This document shows, piece after piece, positions 31,551 through 41,410 of a stretch of 64,000 nucleotides of DNA. This DNA is from Bacillus methanolicus MGA3 (GTDB lineage: Bacteria > Bacillota > Bacilli > Bacillales > Cytobacillaceae), in contig NZ_CP007739.1 in NCBI RefSeq assembly GCF_000724485.1, positions 3,194,001-3,258,000 on the forward strand. Direction: 5' to 3'. Within the stretch, counting starts at the first letter, position 1; each line of letters begins with the position of its first letter. The notes under the pieces are model-generated. The model was not told where the DNA came from, ran no database searches, and was given only the letters and a program-made list of their open reading frames with translations. Made by a program: the position numbers and the translations under genes.

Positions 31551-32681
31551 TTACAGCTGTTTGCTGATAACAAGCCGCTGAATTTCGCTTGTTCCTTCGT
31601 ATATTTCCGTTATTTTGGCATCACGGAAATACCGTTCAACCGGATAATCTTCCGTATAGCCATAGCCGCCAAAAATTTGAACCGCTTCCGTTGCCGCTTC
31701 AACTGCTGTTTTTGAAGCAAACAGCTTGGCCATTGAAGCTTCTTTTCCGCATTTTATCCCTTTCTGCTTTAAGTCTGCTGCCCGATAGATTAATAGTTTT
31801 GCAGCTTCGATATTTGTTGCCATATCAGCTAGCTTAAATGCGATGCCTTGCTGGGCGGCAATCGGACGGCCGAACTGGTGCCGCTCTTTTGCATAGCGTG
31901 TTGCGGCCTCTAGTGCGGCTTCTGCAATACCGAGTGCTTGGGCCGCAATGCCGATCCTGCCCGTATCGAGGTTTGCCATGGCAATTTTAAAACCCTCGCC
32001 TTCTTTTCCAAGAAGATTTTTTGCAGAAATGCGCATATCTTCAAATGTCAATTGAACAGTCCTTGAACCATGGAGCCCCATTTTTTGTTCGTCTTTGCCG
32101 ACAATAAATCCGGGCGTCCCTTTTTCAACAATGAACGCAGTGATTCCTTTCGCACCTGTCTCAGGGTTAGTCGAAGCAAACACAATATAAACATCTGCTT
32201 CGCCGCCATTCGTAATAAAAACTTTCGACCCGTTAATGATGTAGTCGTCTCCATCTCTCACTGCCCGAGACTTGAGGCTGGCCGCATCAGAGCCTGAGCT
32301 CGGTTCAGTAAGGCAAAATGCTCCCAAATATTCGCCTGAAGCCAATTTCGGTACATATTTTTTCTTTTGTTCTTCCGTTCCAAAATAAAGGATCGGATTT
32401 GTGCAGACAGATGTGTGAACGGACAGGATGACACCGACAGTTGCGCTTACTTTTGAGAGTTCATGAATCGCAATAATATAAGATATAAAATCCATCTCCG
32501 CACCGCCGTATTGTTCCGGTACAGGTATGCCCATTAAACCAAGTTCACCCATTTTTTTGAGGATGCCGCGCGGGAATTCTCCCTTTTCCATGTTTTCCAC
32601 AAATGGCGCGATTTCGCTTTGGGCAAAATCCCGGACCATTTTTCTCATCATTTCTTGTTCTTCCGTAAATCTCAGGTTCAT
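31551..32681 (-). CDS. acdA: Acyl-CoA dehydrogenase (first of a pair)
   Basis: 376 residues with the same family motifs: [52 protein letters not shown] and [15 protein letters not shown]. It oxidises an acyl-CoA to the enoyl-CoA with FAD and ETF. ATG follows GGGAGGATC. It is 24 bases upstream of its paralogue. In B. subtilis acdA lies beside rpoE and fadF, which fits this position. Which of the two genes is the direct acdA orthologue is uncertain. Confidence 0.92.
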   Translation of the reverse strand: MNLRFTEEQEMMRKMVRDFAQSEIAPFVENMEKGEFPRGILKKMGELGLMGIPVPEQYGGAEMDFISYIIAIHELSKVSATVGVILSVHTSVCTNPILYFGTEEQKKKYVPKLASGEYLGAFCLTEPSSGSDAASLKSRAVRDGDDYIINGSKVFITNGGEADVYIVFASTNPETGAKGITAFIVEKGTPGFIVGKDEQKMGLHGSRTVQLTFEDMRISAKNLLGKEGEGFKIAMANLDTGRIGIAAQALGIAEAALEAATRYAKERHQFGRPIAAQQGIAFKLADMATNIEAAKLLIYRAADLKQKGIKCGKEASMAKLFASKTAVEAATEAVQIFGGYGYTEDYPVERYFRDAKITEIYEGTSEIQRLVISKQL

Positions 32682-32757
32682 ATTTTGATCCTCCCGATGT
32701 AAAAAACCTATCCCAATGCATATCCCGCGTGAACATGGAATAAAGTTTCCTTAGATG

Positions 32758-33609
32758 TTATTCGTACACATAGAAACCGCGGCCTGTCTTCTTTCCAAGC
32801 CAGCCTGCTTTTACATATTTCCGAAGCAGCGGACAAGGACGGTATTTATCGTCTCCAAATCCTTCGTGGAGAGTTTCCATAATATACAGGCACGTATCAA
32901 GGCCAATGAAATCAGCAAGCGCAAGCGGTCCCATCGGGTGATTCATGCCCAGTTTCATTACTTCATCGATCGCTTCTTTTGTGGCTACTCCTTCGTACAA
33001 TGTATAAATCGCTTCGTTGATCATCGGCATTAGCACACGATTTGAAACAAATCCCGGAAAGTCATTTACTTCTACCGGCACTTTATTTAACGTTTTCGTA
33101 ATATCTTCAATTGTTTGATAGACCTCGTCCTCAGTTGCCAGCCCACGGATAATTTCAACAAGCTTCATTACCGGAACAGGATTCATAAAATGCATACCGA
33201 TCACTTTTTCCGGCCTCTTCGTCGCAGCGGCAATTTCCGTTATTGGAAGCGATGATGTATTGCTTGCAAGAATTGCATGTTCTTGTGCGATCTCATCCAA
33301 TTGGGCAAAAATTTTCGTTTTTACTTCCATGTTCTCCACTGCCGCTTCAATGACAAGATCCGCATCTTTTGCATCGTGAAGGTCTGTAGAAGCTATTATT
33401 CTTCCAAGAATCTCTTCCTTTTGCTCCTTGGACATGCGGCCTTTTTCCACTTGACGGGAAAGGTTTTTATTAATCACTCCAAGGCCGCGCTCGACAAATT
33501 CCGGTTTTATATCATTTAAAATGACGCTGTATCCTGACTGGGCGCATACTTGGGCAATTCCGGAACCCATTTGGCCTGCACCGACAACCATGATTTTTTT
33601 TACGTTCAC
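32758..33609 (-). CDS. hbd: 3-hydroxybutyryl-CoA dehydrogenase
   Basis: 283 residues. The NAD-binding Rossmann motif is [19 protein letters not shown]; catalytic His lies in [15 protein letters not shown]; the C-terminal domain has [17 protein letters not shown] and [12 protein letters not shown]. It interconverts 3-hydroxybutyryl-CoA and acetoacetyl-CoA. GTG start follows AGAGGAGG. Second gene of the operon after the thiolase. MmgB is a close B. subtilis relative. Confidence 0.94.
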   Translation of the reverse strand: MNVKKIMVVGAGQMGSGIAQVCAQSGYSVILNDIKPEFVERGLGVINKNLSRQVEKGRMSKEQKEEILGRIIASTDLHDAKDADLVIEAAVENMEVKTKIFAQLDEIAQEHAILASNTSSLPITEIAAATKRPEKVIGMHFMNPVPVMKLVEIIRGLATEDEVYQTIEDITKTLNKVPVEVNDFPGFVSNRVLMPMINEAIYTLYEGVATKEAIDEVMKLGMNHPMGPLALADFIGLDTCLYIMETLHEGFGDDKYRPCPLLRKYVKAGWLGKKTGRGFYVYE

Positions 33610-33689
33610 TGTTTTTCCTCCTCTAAAATCTTGACATCATAGGCCTTTGGACATTACTAAAACCAATCCCAGCATCACCTTTTGTTTCA

Positions 33690-34877
33690 TTACTGTTTCG
33701 GAACTTCAATCATCACAGCGTCACCTTGTCCGCCGCCCGAACAAATGGCTGCGATTCCAATTCCTCCGCCGCGGCGTTTCAACTCATGCATTAATGTGAT
33801 AATGATGCGGGCTCCGCTGGCGCCAATCGGATGGCCGAGTGCAATTGCTCCGCCGTTTACATTTACTTTTTCAGGATCGACCTTTGCAATTTTTCCACTT
33901 GCAAGAGCAACAGCTGCAAACGCTTCATTAATTTCAAATAAATCAATATCCTCTAGCAATTTTCCGGTTTTCTTTAGCAATTGTTGAATGACAAGACCAG
34001 GGGTTTTCGGAAAATCTTTCGCTTCCACCGCAACGGCTGCATGTCCCAAAATATAAGCTGCCGGTGTTCTGCCTTCACGCTCGGCCCTTTCTTCGCTCAT
34101 CAAAACTAAAGCTGCCGCCCCGTCATTGACTCCGGGTGCATTCCCAGCTGTAATCGTTCCGTCAGAGTTGAATACAGGCTTGAGCTTTGCCAATTTTTCC
34201 AATGAGGTATCCTTTCGTGGAGACTCATCGTTTTGCACAATAATAGGTTCGCCTTTTCTTTGAGGAATTTCTACCGGAACAATTTCCTCGGCCAGCTTGC
34301 CGGCTTCGATTGCGGCAATTGCGCGCTCATGGCTTCTGTAAGCCCATTGATCCTGTTCCTCGCGGCTGATTTCCATTTCTTTTGCCGTGCTGTTTCCGTA
34401 CGTTCCCATATGAACGCCTGTAAAACTGCAGGAGAGGCCGTCATGAATCATCAGATCCTTCACCGAAGAGTCACCCATCCTAAGCCCCCAGCGAGCATTT
34501 GGCAATAGATAAGGGGCGTTGCTCATCGATTCCATGCCTCCGGCAACAATCAGTTCTTCATCACCGGCGCGAATAATCTGGTCCGCAAGGGTAACACTCC
34601 TCATTCCCGATGCACAAACCTTATTAATTGTCTCCGTTTTTACTTCCCATGGAATTCCTGCATAACGGGCTGCCTGTCTCGATGGAATCTGCCCCTGCCC
34701 TCCTTGTAAAACGCTTCCCAAAATGACTTCATCTACCTCTTCCGGGTTCACGTTTGCCCGTTTCAGCGCTTCTTTTATGGCAATTCCCCCAAGTTCAGAT
34801 GCTTGCAGGCTGCTCAAGCTCCCCCCTAATTTCCCAAAAGGTGTCCTGACTCCGCTTAAAATGACGGTTTTTCCCAT
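33690..34877 (-). CDS. Acetyl-CoA C-acetyltransferase (thiolase)
   Basis: 395 residues. The nucleophilic Cys is in [12 protein letters not shown] (near residue 88), the His in [17 protein letters not shown] and the second Cys in CSGGGQGDA. It cleaves acetoacetyl-CoA or condenses two acetyl-CoA. It is the first gene of the operon. The upstream gap holds a cre site and an inverted repeat resembling the fadF operator. Close relatives are MmgA and AtoB. Confidence 0.94.
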   Translation of the reverse strand: MGKTVILSGVRTPFGKLGGSLSSLQASELGGIAIKEALKRANVNPEEVDEVILGSVLQGGQGQIPSRQAARYAGIPWEVKTETINKVCASGMRSVTLADQIIRAGDEELIVAGGMESMSNAPYLLPNARWGLRMGDSSVKDLMIHDGLSCSFTGVHMGTYGNSTAKEMEISREEQDQWAYRSHERAIAAIEAGKLAEEIVPVEIPQRKGEPIIVQNDESPRKDTSLEKLAKLKPVFNSDGTITAGNAPGVNDGAAALVLMSEERAEREGRTPAAYILGHAAVAVEAKDFPKTPGLVIQQLLKKTGKLLEDIDLFEINEAFAAVALASGKIAKVDPEKVNVNGGAIALGHPIGASGARIIITLMHELKRRGGGIGIAAICSGGGQGDAVMIEVPKQ

Positions 34878-35001
34878 CCCATTCCTCTCCTTTTATTTAC
34901 TTATTATTTTTAAGAATCAAAAAACTATAAACAAAAAAAGCCTCAATTGTTCATGATTCAATTTATTCTGATGTAACTAAGATACTGGCAGATTCAGCGA
35001 C

Positions 35002-35015
35002 TGAACGCTCGCTCA
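35002..35015 (-). promoter_or_regulatory. Inverted repeat, likely TetR-type operator of the thiolase operon
   Basis: TGAACGCTCGCTCA is an imperfect palindrome (TGARCG / CGYTCA halves). Read on the minus strand, GAGCGAGCGTTCAGTC matches 13 of 16 bases of GAATGAGCATTCAGTC in the fadF operator. A second small repeat, TTCAG-CGA-CTGAA, overlaps at 34993-35005. Confidence 0.55.
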
Positions 35016-35055
35016 ATTCATGTGGAAAGAAAAATGGTAAATCCCTTTTAATAAA

Positions 35056-35070
35056 TTGAAAGCGTTTACC
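35056..35070. promoter_or_regulatory. cre site upstream of the thiolase operon
   Basis: TTGAAAGCGTTTACC matches the consensus WTGNAANCGNWNNCW at 14 of 15 positions. It suggests CcpA repression of the acyl-CoA operon when preferred sugars are present. The promoter itself could not be assigned with confidence. Confidence 0.65.
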
Positions 35071-35160
35071 TAAAATCTATTGTACTGTAAGAATAGTAGA
35101 AATTGAAACATTTTTTTAAAAATTTAATAAGAGATGCTTCAATTTCTACTTGGAACTTTA

Positions 35161-37275
35161 TTAATGTTGGATGAGGGTTTGTTTTTCACCGATCACAGCC
35201 TTTTCCAAGAGCTCTGCCACGTCATACGTATGAACAATTTCTTCCACTTCTTTTGCTTTCGTTCCATCTGACAGCATCGTTAGACAATACGGACAGCCGG
35301 AGCTAATAACCGATGGATTGACGGCTAAAGCCTGCTCTGTACGCGCGACATTAATTCGATGTCCTGTTTCTTCTTCCATCCACATTAAGCCTCCGCCGGC
35401 ACCGCAGCACATGCCTGTTTCACGGTTGCGTTCCATTTCCACAAGCTTCACGCCCGGAATTGATTTTAAGATTTCCCGCGGCGGATCGTAGACATCATTA
35501 TATCGGCCTAAATAACAGGAATCGTGGAATGTAATTGTTTCATTGACTTCATATTTCGGAACAAGCTTCCCTTCCTTCACAAGCTTTGCAAGCAGTTCTG
35601 TATGATGGTACACTTCCGCTTCAAACCCGAAATCAGGATACTCATTTTTAAAAATGTTATAGGCATGCGGGTCAATCGTAACAATCTTTTTCACTTCATT
35701 CTTTTCAAATTCTTCGATATTTTTCGCAGCAAGCTCTTGGAATAAAAACTCATTTCCCAGGCGGCGCGGCGTATCGCCGGAGTTCTTTTCCCTGTTGCCA
35801 AGGATGGCAAATTTTACACCCGCTTCATTTAACAATTTTGCAAAAGAAAGAGCAATCTTCTGGCTTCTGTTATCGTATGATCCCATCGATCCGACCCAGA
35901 ATAAATACTCAAACTCTTCCCCTTGTTTTTTCAACTCTTTTACCGTAGGAATATAAACATCTTCGCGGGCTTCACGCCAATCTTCGCGCTCTTTGCGGTT
36001 TAGCCCCCAAGGATTTCCTTGGCGTTCAATATTTGTCATGGCGCGCTGTGCATCTGAATCCATTTTTCCTTCGGTTAAAACAAGGTAGCGGCGAAGGTCA
36101 ATGATTTTATCAACATGCTCATTCATGACCGGGCATTGGTCTTCACAGTTCCGGCAAGTTGTACATGCCCAGATTTCCTCTTCAGTGATGACATCGCCGA
36201 TCAGGCTTGGATTGTATGCTAACCCGGCCGCCGCTTCCTCTGCGCCTTTTCCGGCTGACGCAAGGGCCAGCTGATTTCCTTGTGTATGTGCAAACGCAAA
36301 TGTCGGCACCCACGGCTGCTTTGAAGTAACAGCTGCTCCATAATTTGTTAAGTGGTCGCGGAGTTTTACAATCAGATCCATCGGGGAAAGCATTTTTCCT
36401 GTTCCGGTCGCCGGGCACATATTTGTACAGCGTCCGCACTCCACACAGGCGTAAAAATCAATCATTTGAAGCTGAGTAAAGTCCTCAATTTTTCCTACCC
36501 CGAATGTCTCCTGAGATTCGTCTTCAAAATCGATTTTCGTTAATTTTCCTTTTTTATCAAGGCGGTCAAAATAAACGTTTGCCGGCCCTGCAATCAAGTG
36601 GGCATGCTTTGATTGCGGTACATAGACAAGGAATGCAAGCAAGAATAATAAATGAATCCACCAAGCAATATAAAACAATACAGCTGCACCGCTTTTTCCA
36701 ACCCACGCGAAAGCAGACGCAATTACGGAGGCAACCGGTTCTGTCCAGCTTACTTCATGTCCGTGCCAAATGATGCTCATGCCGTTGCCAAATAAAACAG
36801 AAAGCATTAATCCGCCGATAAAAAGCAATACGATACCTGATTTAAATCCTCTTTTTAGACGGACCAGCTTTTCAATGTAGCGGCGGTAAAAAGCCCATAC
36901 AACCGCTATTAAAATCATGAGCGTTACGATTTCCTGAAAGAATGTAAAACCAGAATACATAGACCCGAGCGGCAAATGGGAATCAGGCTTTATTCCTTTC
37001 CAAATAAAATCTATTGCTCCGAATTGGACAAGTATAAATCCATAAAAAAACATGACGTGGATGGCGCCGCTTTTTTTATCTTTCAAAAGCTTCTTTTGAC
37101 CGAATACATTCACCCAGATATTTTTAAGACGTTCCTTTACACGATTGTCAAATTCCGTCTTTTTTCCGAGCTTAATGAATGCAATTCTTGTCTTCACCAC
37201 GTATACAAACAAACTGACAGCGTAAGCGGTTACAAGCAAAAAAGCAAATAGGTTTACCCATAACAACGGGGTCAT
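35161..37275 (-). CDS. fadF: FadF-type iron-sulfur oxidoreductase
   Basis: About 704 residues. Five to six membrane helices fill the N-terminal 240 residues. Two 4Fe-4S clusters follow (CVECGRCTNMCPATGTGK and CTTCRNCEDQCPVMNEHVD), then two CCG domains (HDSCYLGRYND; GMCCGAGGG). The enzyme is thought to take electrons from ETF during acyl-CoA oxidation and pass them to the quinone pool. ATG at 37275 is chosen over 37296, which includes AAAGGAG. The promoter carries a FadR-type operator. In B. subtilis fadF is part of the same functional group as acdA. Confidence 0.92.
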   Translation of the reverse strand: MTPLLWVNLFAFLLVTAYAVSLFVYVVKTRIAFIKLGKKTEFDNRVKERLKNIWVNVFGQKKLLKDKKSGAIHVMFFYGFILVQFGAIDFIWKGIKPDSHLPLGSMYSGFTFFQEIVTLMILIAVVWAFYRRYIEKLVRLKRGFKSGIVLLFIGGLMLSVLFGNGMSIIWHGHEVSWTEPVASVIASAFAWVGKSGAAVLFYIAWWIHLLFLLAFLVYVPQSKHAHLIAGPANVYFDRLDKKGKLTKIDFEDESQETFGVGKIEDFTQLQMIDFYACVECGRCTNMCPATGTGKMLSPMDLIVKLRDHLTNYGAAVTSKQPWVPTFAFAHTQGNQLALASAGKGAEEAAAGLAYNPSLIGDVITEEEIWACTTCRNCEDQCPVMNEHVDKIIDLRRYLVLTEGKMDSDAQRAMTNIERQGNPWGLNRKEREDWREAREDVYIPTVKELKKQGEEFEYLFWVGSMGSYDNRSQKIALSFAKLLNEAGVKFAILGNREKNSGDTPRRLGNEFLFQELAAKNIEEFEKNEVKKIVTIDPHAYNIFKNEYPDFGFEAEVYHHTELLAKLVKEGKLVPKYEVNETITFHDSCYLGRYNDVYDPPREILKSIPGVKLVEMERNRETGMCCGAGGGLMWMEEETGHRINVARTEQALAVNPSVISSGCPYCLTMLSDGTKAKEVEEIVHTYDVAELLEKAVIGEKQTLIQH

Positions 37276-37381
37276 TAGGTGCAACGCTCCTTTCATTGAA
37301 AATTCATTTGCTGCAAACAGTATAAAGATATTTGATGAAAATTTTATCGTTTTAAAATTTTCAGAATAAATCTATAGTTCC

Positions 37382-37409
37382 ATTATATAATGAATGAGCA
37401 TTCAGTCAA
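37382..37409 (-). promoter_or_regulatory. fadF promoter with embedded FadR-type operator
   Basis: On the minus strand TTGACT (37409-37404), a 16-base spacer and TATAAT (37387-37382). The plus-strand sequence TGAATGAGCATTCAGTCA (37391-37408) fills the spacer and overlaps -35. It fits the FadR consensus TGAATGAnTAnTCATTCA at all but two of the defined positions. Binding there would block polymerase. Confidence 0.8.
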
Positions 37410-37504
37410 TCATTTTTTTTATGGCATAATCGATTCACGAAAATCTGTCATAGATGAACGATTTTCGGAAAGAATAAGAGAAATGAATTGAGGTGCAGAT
37501 TCAA

Positions 37505-38698
37505 TTGACGTTTATCATCATTAGTATACTATTGATCATCTTATGGCTGACAATTGATTACACAGTTGGAAAAAGAAATCATTTGTCTAAGTTAAAACGA
37601 AGAACATTTCCAATACGCGAAAGCAGTCTTCAAATTTTTACAAATGGACCCGAGCTTTTTGATGATTTATTTTCCGAACTGAAAGCAGCCAAACAGCACA
37701 TTCATATTCTGTTTTACATCGTGAAAAATGATCAATTCAGCCAAGATTTTCTCAACATTTTAAAAGAGAAAGCGAAATCGGGCGTGGAAGTCCGCCTTCT
37801 CCTTGACTGGTTTGGCAGCTTGAAAATCTCCCGGAAAGCAATAGATGATTTAAAAACAGCAGGAGTGAAGTTTGCTTTTAGTCATGTTCCAAAACTTCCC
37901 TTTCTTTTTTATTCTTTTCAGGCTAGAAACCACCGGAAAATTGCCGTGATCGATGGAAAAATAGGCTATATTGGGGGATTTAATATCGGAAAAGAATACA
38001 TTAACAAAGATCCGAAGCTGAACCCGTGGCGGGATTACCATTTAAAGGTGACAGGCGAAGGAGTCCATGACCTGCAAAAAGAATTTTTATTTGACTGGTT
38101 CAAGGCTACAAAGACAAATTTACAGCATAACAGCACCTATTTCCCAGCGCTGGCTAAAGGTCGGTTTCGCCATCAAATCCTTCCGTATGAAGGTTTATTT
38201 CTTGAGGAATCCTATTCTACACTGATCCGAATGGCCGAGTCATCGATCATCATCGGATCGCCTTACTTTATTCCGAGCCCGCGGCTGGTCAGTGATTTAA
38301 GAATTGCTTTAAAAAGAGGGATCTCTGTAACGATTCTTGTCCCGTTTATTACGGACCATTTTCTTGTAAAGGAAGCGTCTTTTGTTTATTTTAAGAAGTT
38401 GATTAATGAAGGTGCAGAGGTCTATGAGTATATGAAAGGATTCTATCACTCGAAAGTCATCATCATTGATGATTCTATTTGTGATATTGGAACAGCAAAC
38501 TTTGACAAACGAAGCCTTTTTTTAAATCATGAAATAAATTGTTATGTTTTTGATAAAGTTTTTATCGGCAAGGTAAAAGCGATTTTGCAAAAAGACATCC
38601 AAGATGCGAAAAAAATGGAGTTAAGCGATTTGTACCATATCGGGTTTTGGAGAAAGATAAAAGAAGTGGCAGGAAGGTCGCTTTCTCTCTTTTTATAA
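37505..38698 (+). CDS. Cardiolipin synthase-like phospholipase D family protein
   Basis: About 397 residues. One N-terminal membrane helix precedes two HKD motifs: NHRKIAVIDGKIGYIGG and YHSKVIIIDDSICDIGTANFDKRS. The gene position beside fadF corresponds to ywjE (clsB), a minor cardiolipin synthase in B. subtilis. It would join two phosphatidylglycerols at the membrane. TTG at 37505 is preferred with GAGGTG nine bases ahead; GTG at 37493 lies inside that site. Confidence 0.88.
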   Translation: MTFIIISILLIILWLTIDYTVGKRNHLSKLKRRTFPIRESSLQIFTNGPELFDDLFSELKAAKQHIHILFYIVKNDQFSQDFLNILKEKAKSGVEVRLLLDWFGSLKISRKAIDDLKTAGVKFAFSHVPKLPFLFYSFQARNHRKIAVIDGKIGYIGGFNIGKEYINKDPKLNPWRDYHLKVTGEGVHDLQKEFLFDWFKATKTNLQHNSTYFPALAKGRFRHQILPYEGLFLEESYSTLIRMAESSIIIGSPYFIPSPRLVSDLRIALKRGISVTILVPFITDHFLVKEASFVYFKKLINEGAEVYEYMKGFYHSKVIIIDDSICDIGTANFDKRSLFLNHEINCYVFDKVFIGKVKAILQKDIQDAKKMELSDLYHIGFWRKIKEVAGRSLSLFL

Positions 38699-38709
38699 CA
38701 ACAGCTATT

Positions 38710-38743
38710 GAGGGCGGCACCGAGAAGTCAGGGTCCGCCCTTC
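38710..38743 (+). terminator. Terminator after the cardiolipin synthase gene
   Basis: AGGGCGG and CCGCCCT form the stem, followed by TTCATTTATTTTATCC. Confidence 0.7.
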
Positions 38744-38785
38744 ATTTATTTTATCCTGCATAAACAGGCAGTACTGATGGAAGTT

Positions 38786-38965
38786 TCACTTAATAAGATT
38801 TCCTAGCCAAGGAGTTATCAGCTCATAGACTTTAAAACCGAGATAAATGCCGATAATACCCATAACACCTGCAAGTGCAGGCGGCGCCGGAATAGGAAGC
38901 TTAAATAAAGCAAAGATAAAACCGACTACAAAGCCTGTAATTAATGATAATATGATGATTTTCAC
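38786..38965 (-). CDS. XapX-domain small membrane protein
   Basis: A 59-residue protein read from a GTG with AAAGGAGG about 11 bases upstream. The sequence MKIIILSLITGFVVGFIFAL is followed by FKLPIPAPPALAGVMGIIGI and a C-terminal amphipathic tail. The LPIPAPPALAGVMGI block is the XapX (DUF1427) signature. It has two predicted membrane segments. The function is unknown. It is alone between the cardiolipin synthase gene and argS. Confidence 0.85.
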   Translation of the reverse strand: MKIIILSLITGFVVGFIFALFKLPIPAPPALAGVMGIIGIYLGFKVYELITPWLGNLIK

Positions 38966-39025
38966 GGTTTCGGTTTCCTCCTTTATCTTTCTTTATTATC
39001 ACATGAAAACCATTTAGAGAAAAAA

Positions 39026-39047
39026 GCTCCCGTATTCGTACGAGAGC
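39026..39047 (-). terminator. Terminator after argS
   Basis: GCTCCCGTA and TACGAGAGC pair with one mismatch, followed by TTTTTTC on the minus strand. Confidence 0.75.
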
Positions 39048-39063
39048 ATTTTTTGTGCTGACA

Positions 39064-40734
39064 TTACATTTTTTCAGGTGCAGAAACTCCTATTAAAGCA
39101 AGAGCATTTTTCAACGTAATCTGTACCGCTTTAACAAGTGCAAGGCGTGCTTTTGTTGTCGCTTCATTTTCCGGATCAAGTACTTTTTCCGCATTATAGA
39201 AGCTGTGGAATGCGGAAGCGAGATCAAAAATATAGTTCGTAATCCGGTGCGGCATTCGTTTTTGAGCGGCTTCTCCAACGGCTTGCGGGAATTCGCCTAG
39301 CTTTTTCAACAGATCTGTTTCTTTTTCAGATTGAATAACAGAAAAATCAGCATTCCGATCAAAAGTTAATCCTTGCTCTTCTCCTTGGCGCAGGATGCTG
39401 CAAATTCGGGCATGGGCATATTGGGCATAATAAACCGGGTTTTCATTGGATTGTGAAACAGCTAAATCTAAATCAAAATCCATATGCGTATCCGAACTTC
39501 TCATCGCAAAGAAATAGCGCACAGCATCGAGGCCTACTTCTTCAACAAGTTCACGCATCGTAACTGCTTTTCCTGTCCGTTTGCTCATTTTCATTTTTTC
39601 GCCGTTTTTATATAAGTGAACGAGCTGGATGATTTCCACTTCAAGAACATCGCGGTCATAGCCGAGCGCCTCAATGGCGGCCTTCATTCGTGGAATATAA
39701 CCGTGATGGTCTGCCCCCCAGATGTTAATCAATTTTTCAAAGCCGCGCTCAAGCTTATCTTTATGGTAGGCGATATCCGGAGTTAAATACGTATAAGAAC
39801 CGTCCTGTTTGATTAATACTCTGTCTTTGTCATCGCCAAATTCTGTCGAACGGAACCAAGTAGCTCCATCCTGTTCGTAAATATGGCCGTTATCTTTCAG
39901 CGCTTGAAGAGCTTCATCAATCTTTCCATTATGATAAAGAGAAGTTTCCGAATACCATACATCAAATTTTACACGGAAATTCTCTAAATCCTTTTTTAAT
40001 TTCTCCATTTCGTACTTCAAACCGTATTCACGGAAAAAGTTAAAACGCTCTTTTTCATCAGCATTTACATACTTGTCACCGAACTCTTCGGCTAATTTTT
40101 TGCCGATTTCGACGATGTCCTCGCCATAGTAGCCGTCTTCCGGCATTTCTTTTTCAATTCCAAGAGCTTGAAAATAGCGGGCTTCCACCGAGCGCGCCAG
40201 ATTGTTGATTTGATTTCCCGCGTCATTAATATAATATTCCCGGGAAACGTTAAACCCTGCTTTGTCTAAAATATTGCACAAAGAATCCCCGACCGCTGCA
40301 CCTCGGGCATGTCCTAAGTGAAGGTCGCCCGTCGGGTTAGCAGAAACAAATTCGACCAAAACTTTTTGGTTTCCGCCGACTGTTGTTTCTCCATAAGCAT
40401 CGCCTTTATCAAGGATTGTTGGAATCAAGTCTGTCAAATAACTATTATTCATGTAAAAATTAATAAAACCTGGTCCGGCAATCTCGATTTTTTCAATCGA
40501 TGCTTTTGAACGATCAAAATGGGCTACTAATTCTTCCGCAATCATTCTCGGCGCTTTTTTTGCTACCCTTGCAAGCTGCATCGCCATGTTCGTAGAGTAG
40601 TCTCCATGAGATTTTTCCTTCGGAACTTCTAAAATGACATCAGGAATCTCCTCAACGGCAGCAAGATTTGCTTTCAATACGGCCGCTTTGATTTCTTCCT
40701 TTAATTTGTTTTGGACTTGCTCGACTATGTTCAT
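39064..40734 (-). CDS. argS: Arginyl-tRNA synthetase
   Basis: 556 residues, class I synthetase. The N-terminal Arg-tRNA additional domain (1-115) precedes the HIGH-like [19 protein letters not shown]; the KMSKS-like loop is [12 protein letters not shown]; the anticodon-binding helical domain ends [14 protein letters not shown] follows AGGAGGAT, located inside the last codons of ywiB, and the two genes overlap by four bases. Confidence 0.97.
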   Translation of the reverse strand: MNIVEQVQNKLKEEIKAAVLKANLAAVEEIPDVILEVPKEKSHGDYSTNMAMQLARVAKKAPRMIAEELVAHFDRSKASIEKIEIAGPGFINFYMNNSYLTDLIPTILDKGDAYGETTVGGNQKVLVEFVSANPTGDLHLGHARGAAVGDSLCNILDKAGFNVSREYYINDAGNQINNLARSVEARYFQALGIEKEMPEDGYYGEDIVEIGKKLAEEFGDKYVNADEKERFNFFREYGLKYEMEKLKKDLENFRVKFDVWYSETSLYHNGKIDEALQALKDNGHIYEQDGATWFRSTEFGDDKDRVLIKQDGSYTYLTPDIAYHKDKLERGFEKLINIWGADHHGYIPRMKAAIEALGYDRDVLEVEIIQLVHLYKNGEKMKMSKRTGKAVTMRELVEEVGLDAVRYFFAMRSSDTHMDFDLDLAVSQSNENPVYYAQYAHARICSILRQGEEQGLTFDRNADFSVIQSEKETDLLKKLGEFPQAVGEAAQKRMPHRITNYIFDLASAFHSFYNAEKVLDPENEATTKARLALVKAVQITLKNALALIGVSAPEKM

Positions 40735-41168
40735 TTTCCATCCTCCTCATATCGGATCGTCATATAATATGTACCTGAGTCTTGGCCTTGCATTTGTAAA
40801 TCGTAAACAAGCTCAAGTGAACCGGTATTTTTATTGAGTGATTTGTTTAATCTTTTCGTAGAAGCAGAAGTTTGCAGGACTCCATAAGGCGTTTCGTATG
40901 TTCCTGCTAACGTTTTTTGCTCTTGGAACCTCATTCGCATTTTAATAACTCCGCTTCTTAATATGAGGACTTCCTGACCGGAAATTTTTACGGTTGTGTT
41001 AATTCGGCCTTCTTCCAATGCTTCTTCATATTGCAAAAAGGAATTTTCGCCTTTCTGATAATATCGGCCAAATGTAATAAATTCAAAAGTTTCCTTATTC
41101 CCATCCTGGTGAATTTCTGTTTTTATCTTAATTTTAACAGGCATTTGTTCCGCTGGACGAAGTGACAA
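40731..41168 (-). CDS. ywiB: YwiB family protein (DUF1934)
   Basis: 145 residues with a predicted small beta-barrel: conserved [23 protein letters not shown] and TRYETPYG-like segments ([19 protein letters not shown]). The fold resembles a lipocalin-like barrel; the function is unknown. TTG at 41168 is chosen eight bases after AAAGGAAG. It forms a translationally coupled pair with argS. Confidence 0.85.
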   Translation of the reverse strand: MSLRPAEQMPVKIKIKTEIHQDGNKETFEFITFGRYYQKGENSFLQYEEALEEGRINTTVKISGQEVLILRSGVIKMRMRFQEQKTLAGTYETPYGVLQTSASTKRLNKSLNKNTGSLELVYDLQMQGQDSGTYYMTIRYEEDGK

Positions 41169-41313
41169 CGGCAACACTTCCTTTATTAATGTAAAAAAAT
41201 CGGCCTTATCTTTGTTATCTATTTATCATCTATTATAACCTTTATAGTATAAATATTCTGTAATGAAAGTGCAAGAAAGCCGGAAATATTGAGTGCTGCA
41301 GAAAAACAAAAAA

Positions 41314-41331
41314 CGGAGATCACAGTCTCCG
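41314..41331 (-). terminator. Terminator after speB
   Basis: CGGAGA and TCTCCG pair across a six-base loop, followed on the minus strand by TTTTTTGTTTTTC. Confidence 0.65.
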
Positions 41332-41341
41332 CTTTCAAGAT

Positions 41342-41386
41342 CGGGGCCAGGCCCCTATCGCGCATTAACGCTTTAAAGTATTGTAG
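41342..41386. repeat. GGGCCAGGCCC element, family 5, copy a
   Basis: GGGGCCAGGCCCCTAT, then CGCATTAACGCTTTAAAG. The same ordered motifs occur at 42297-42352. A looser version is at 59471-59533, and parts are at 5205-5246 and about 10583-10617. Confidence 0.65.
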
Positions 41387-41410
41387 TTTCTTGCTCTCTC
41401 TTCAAATTTT

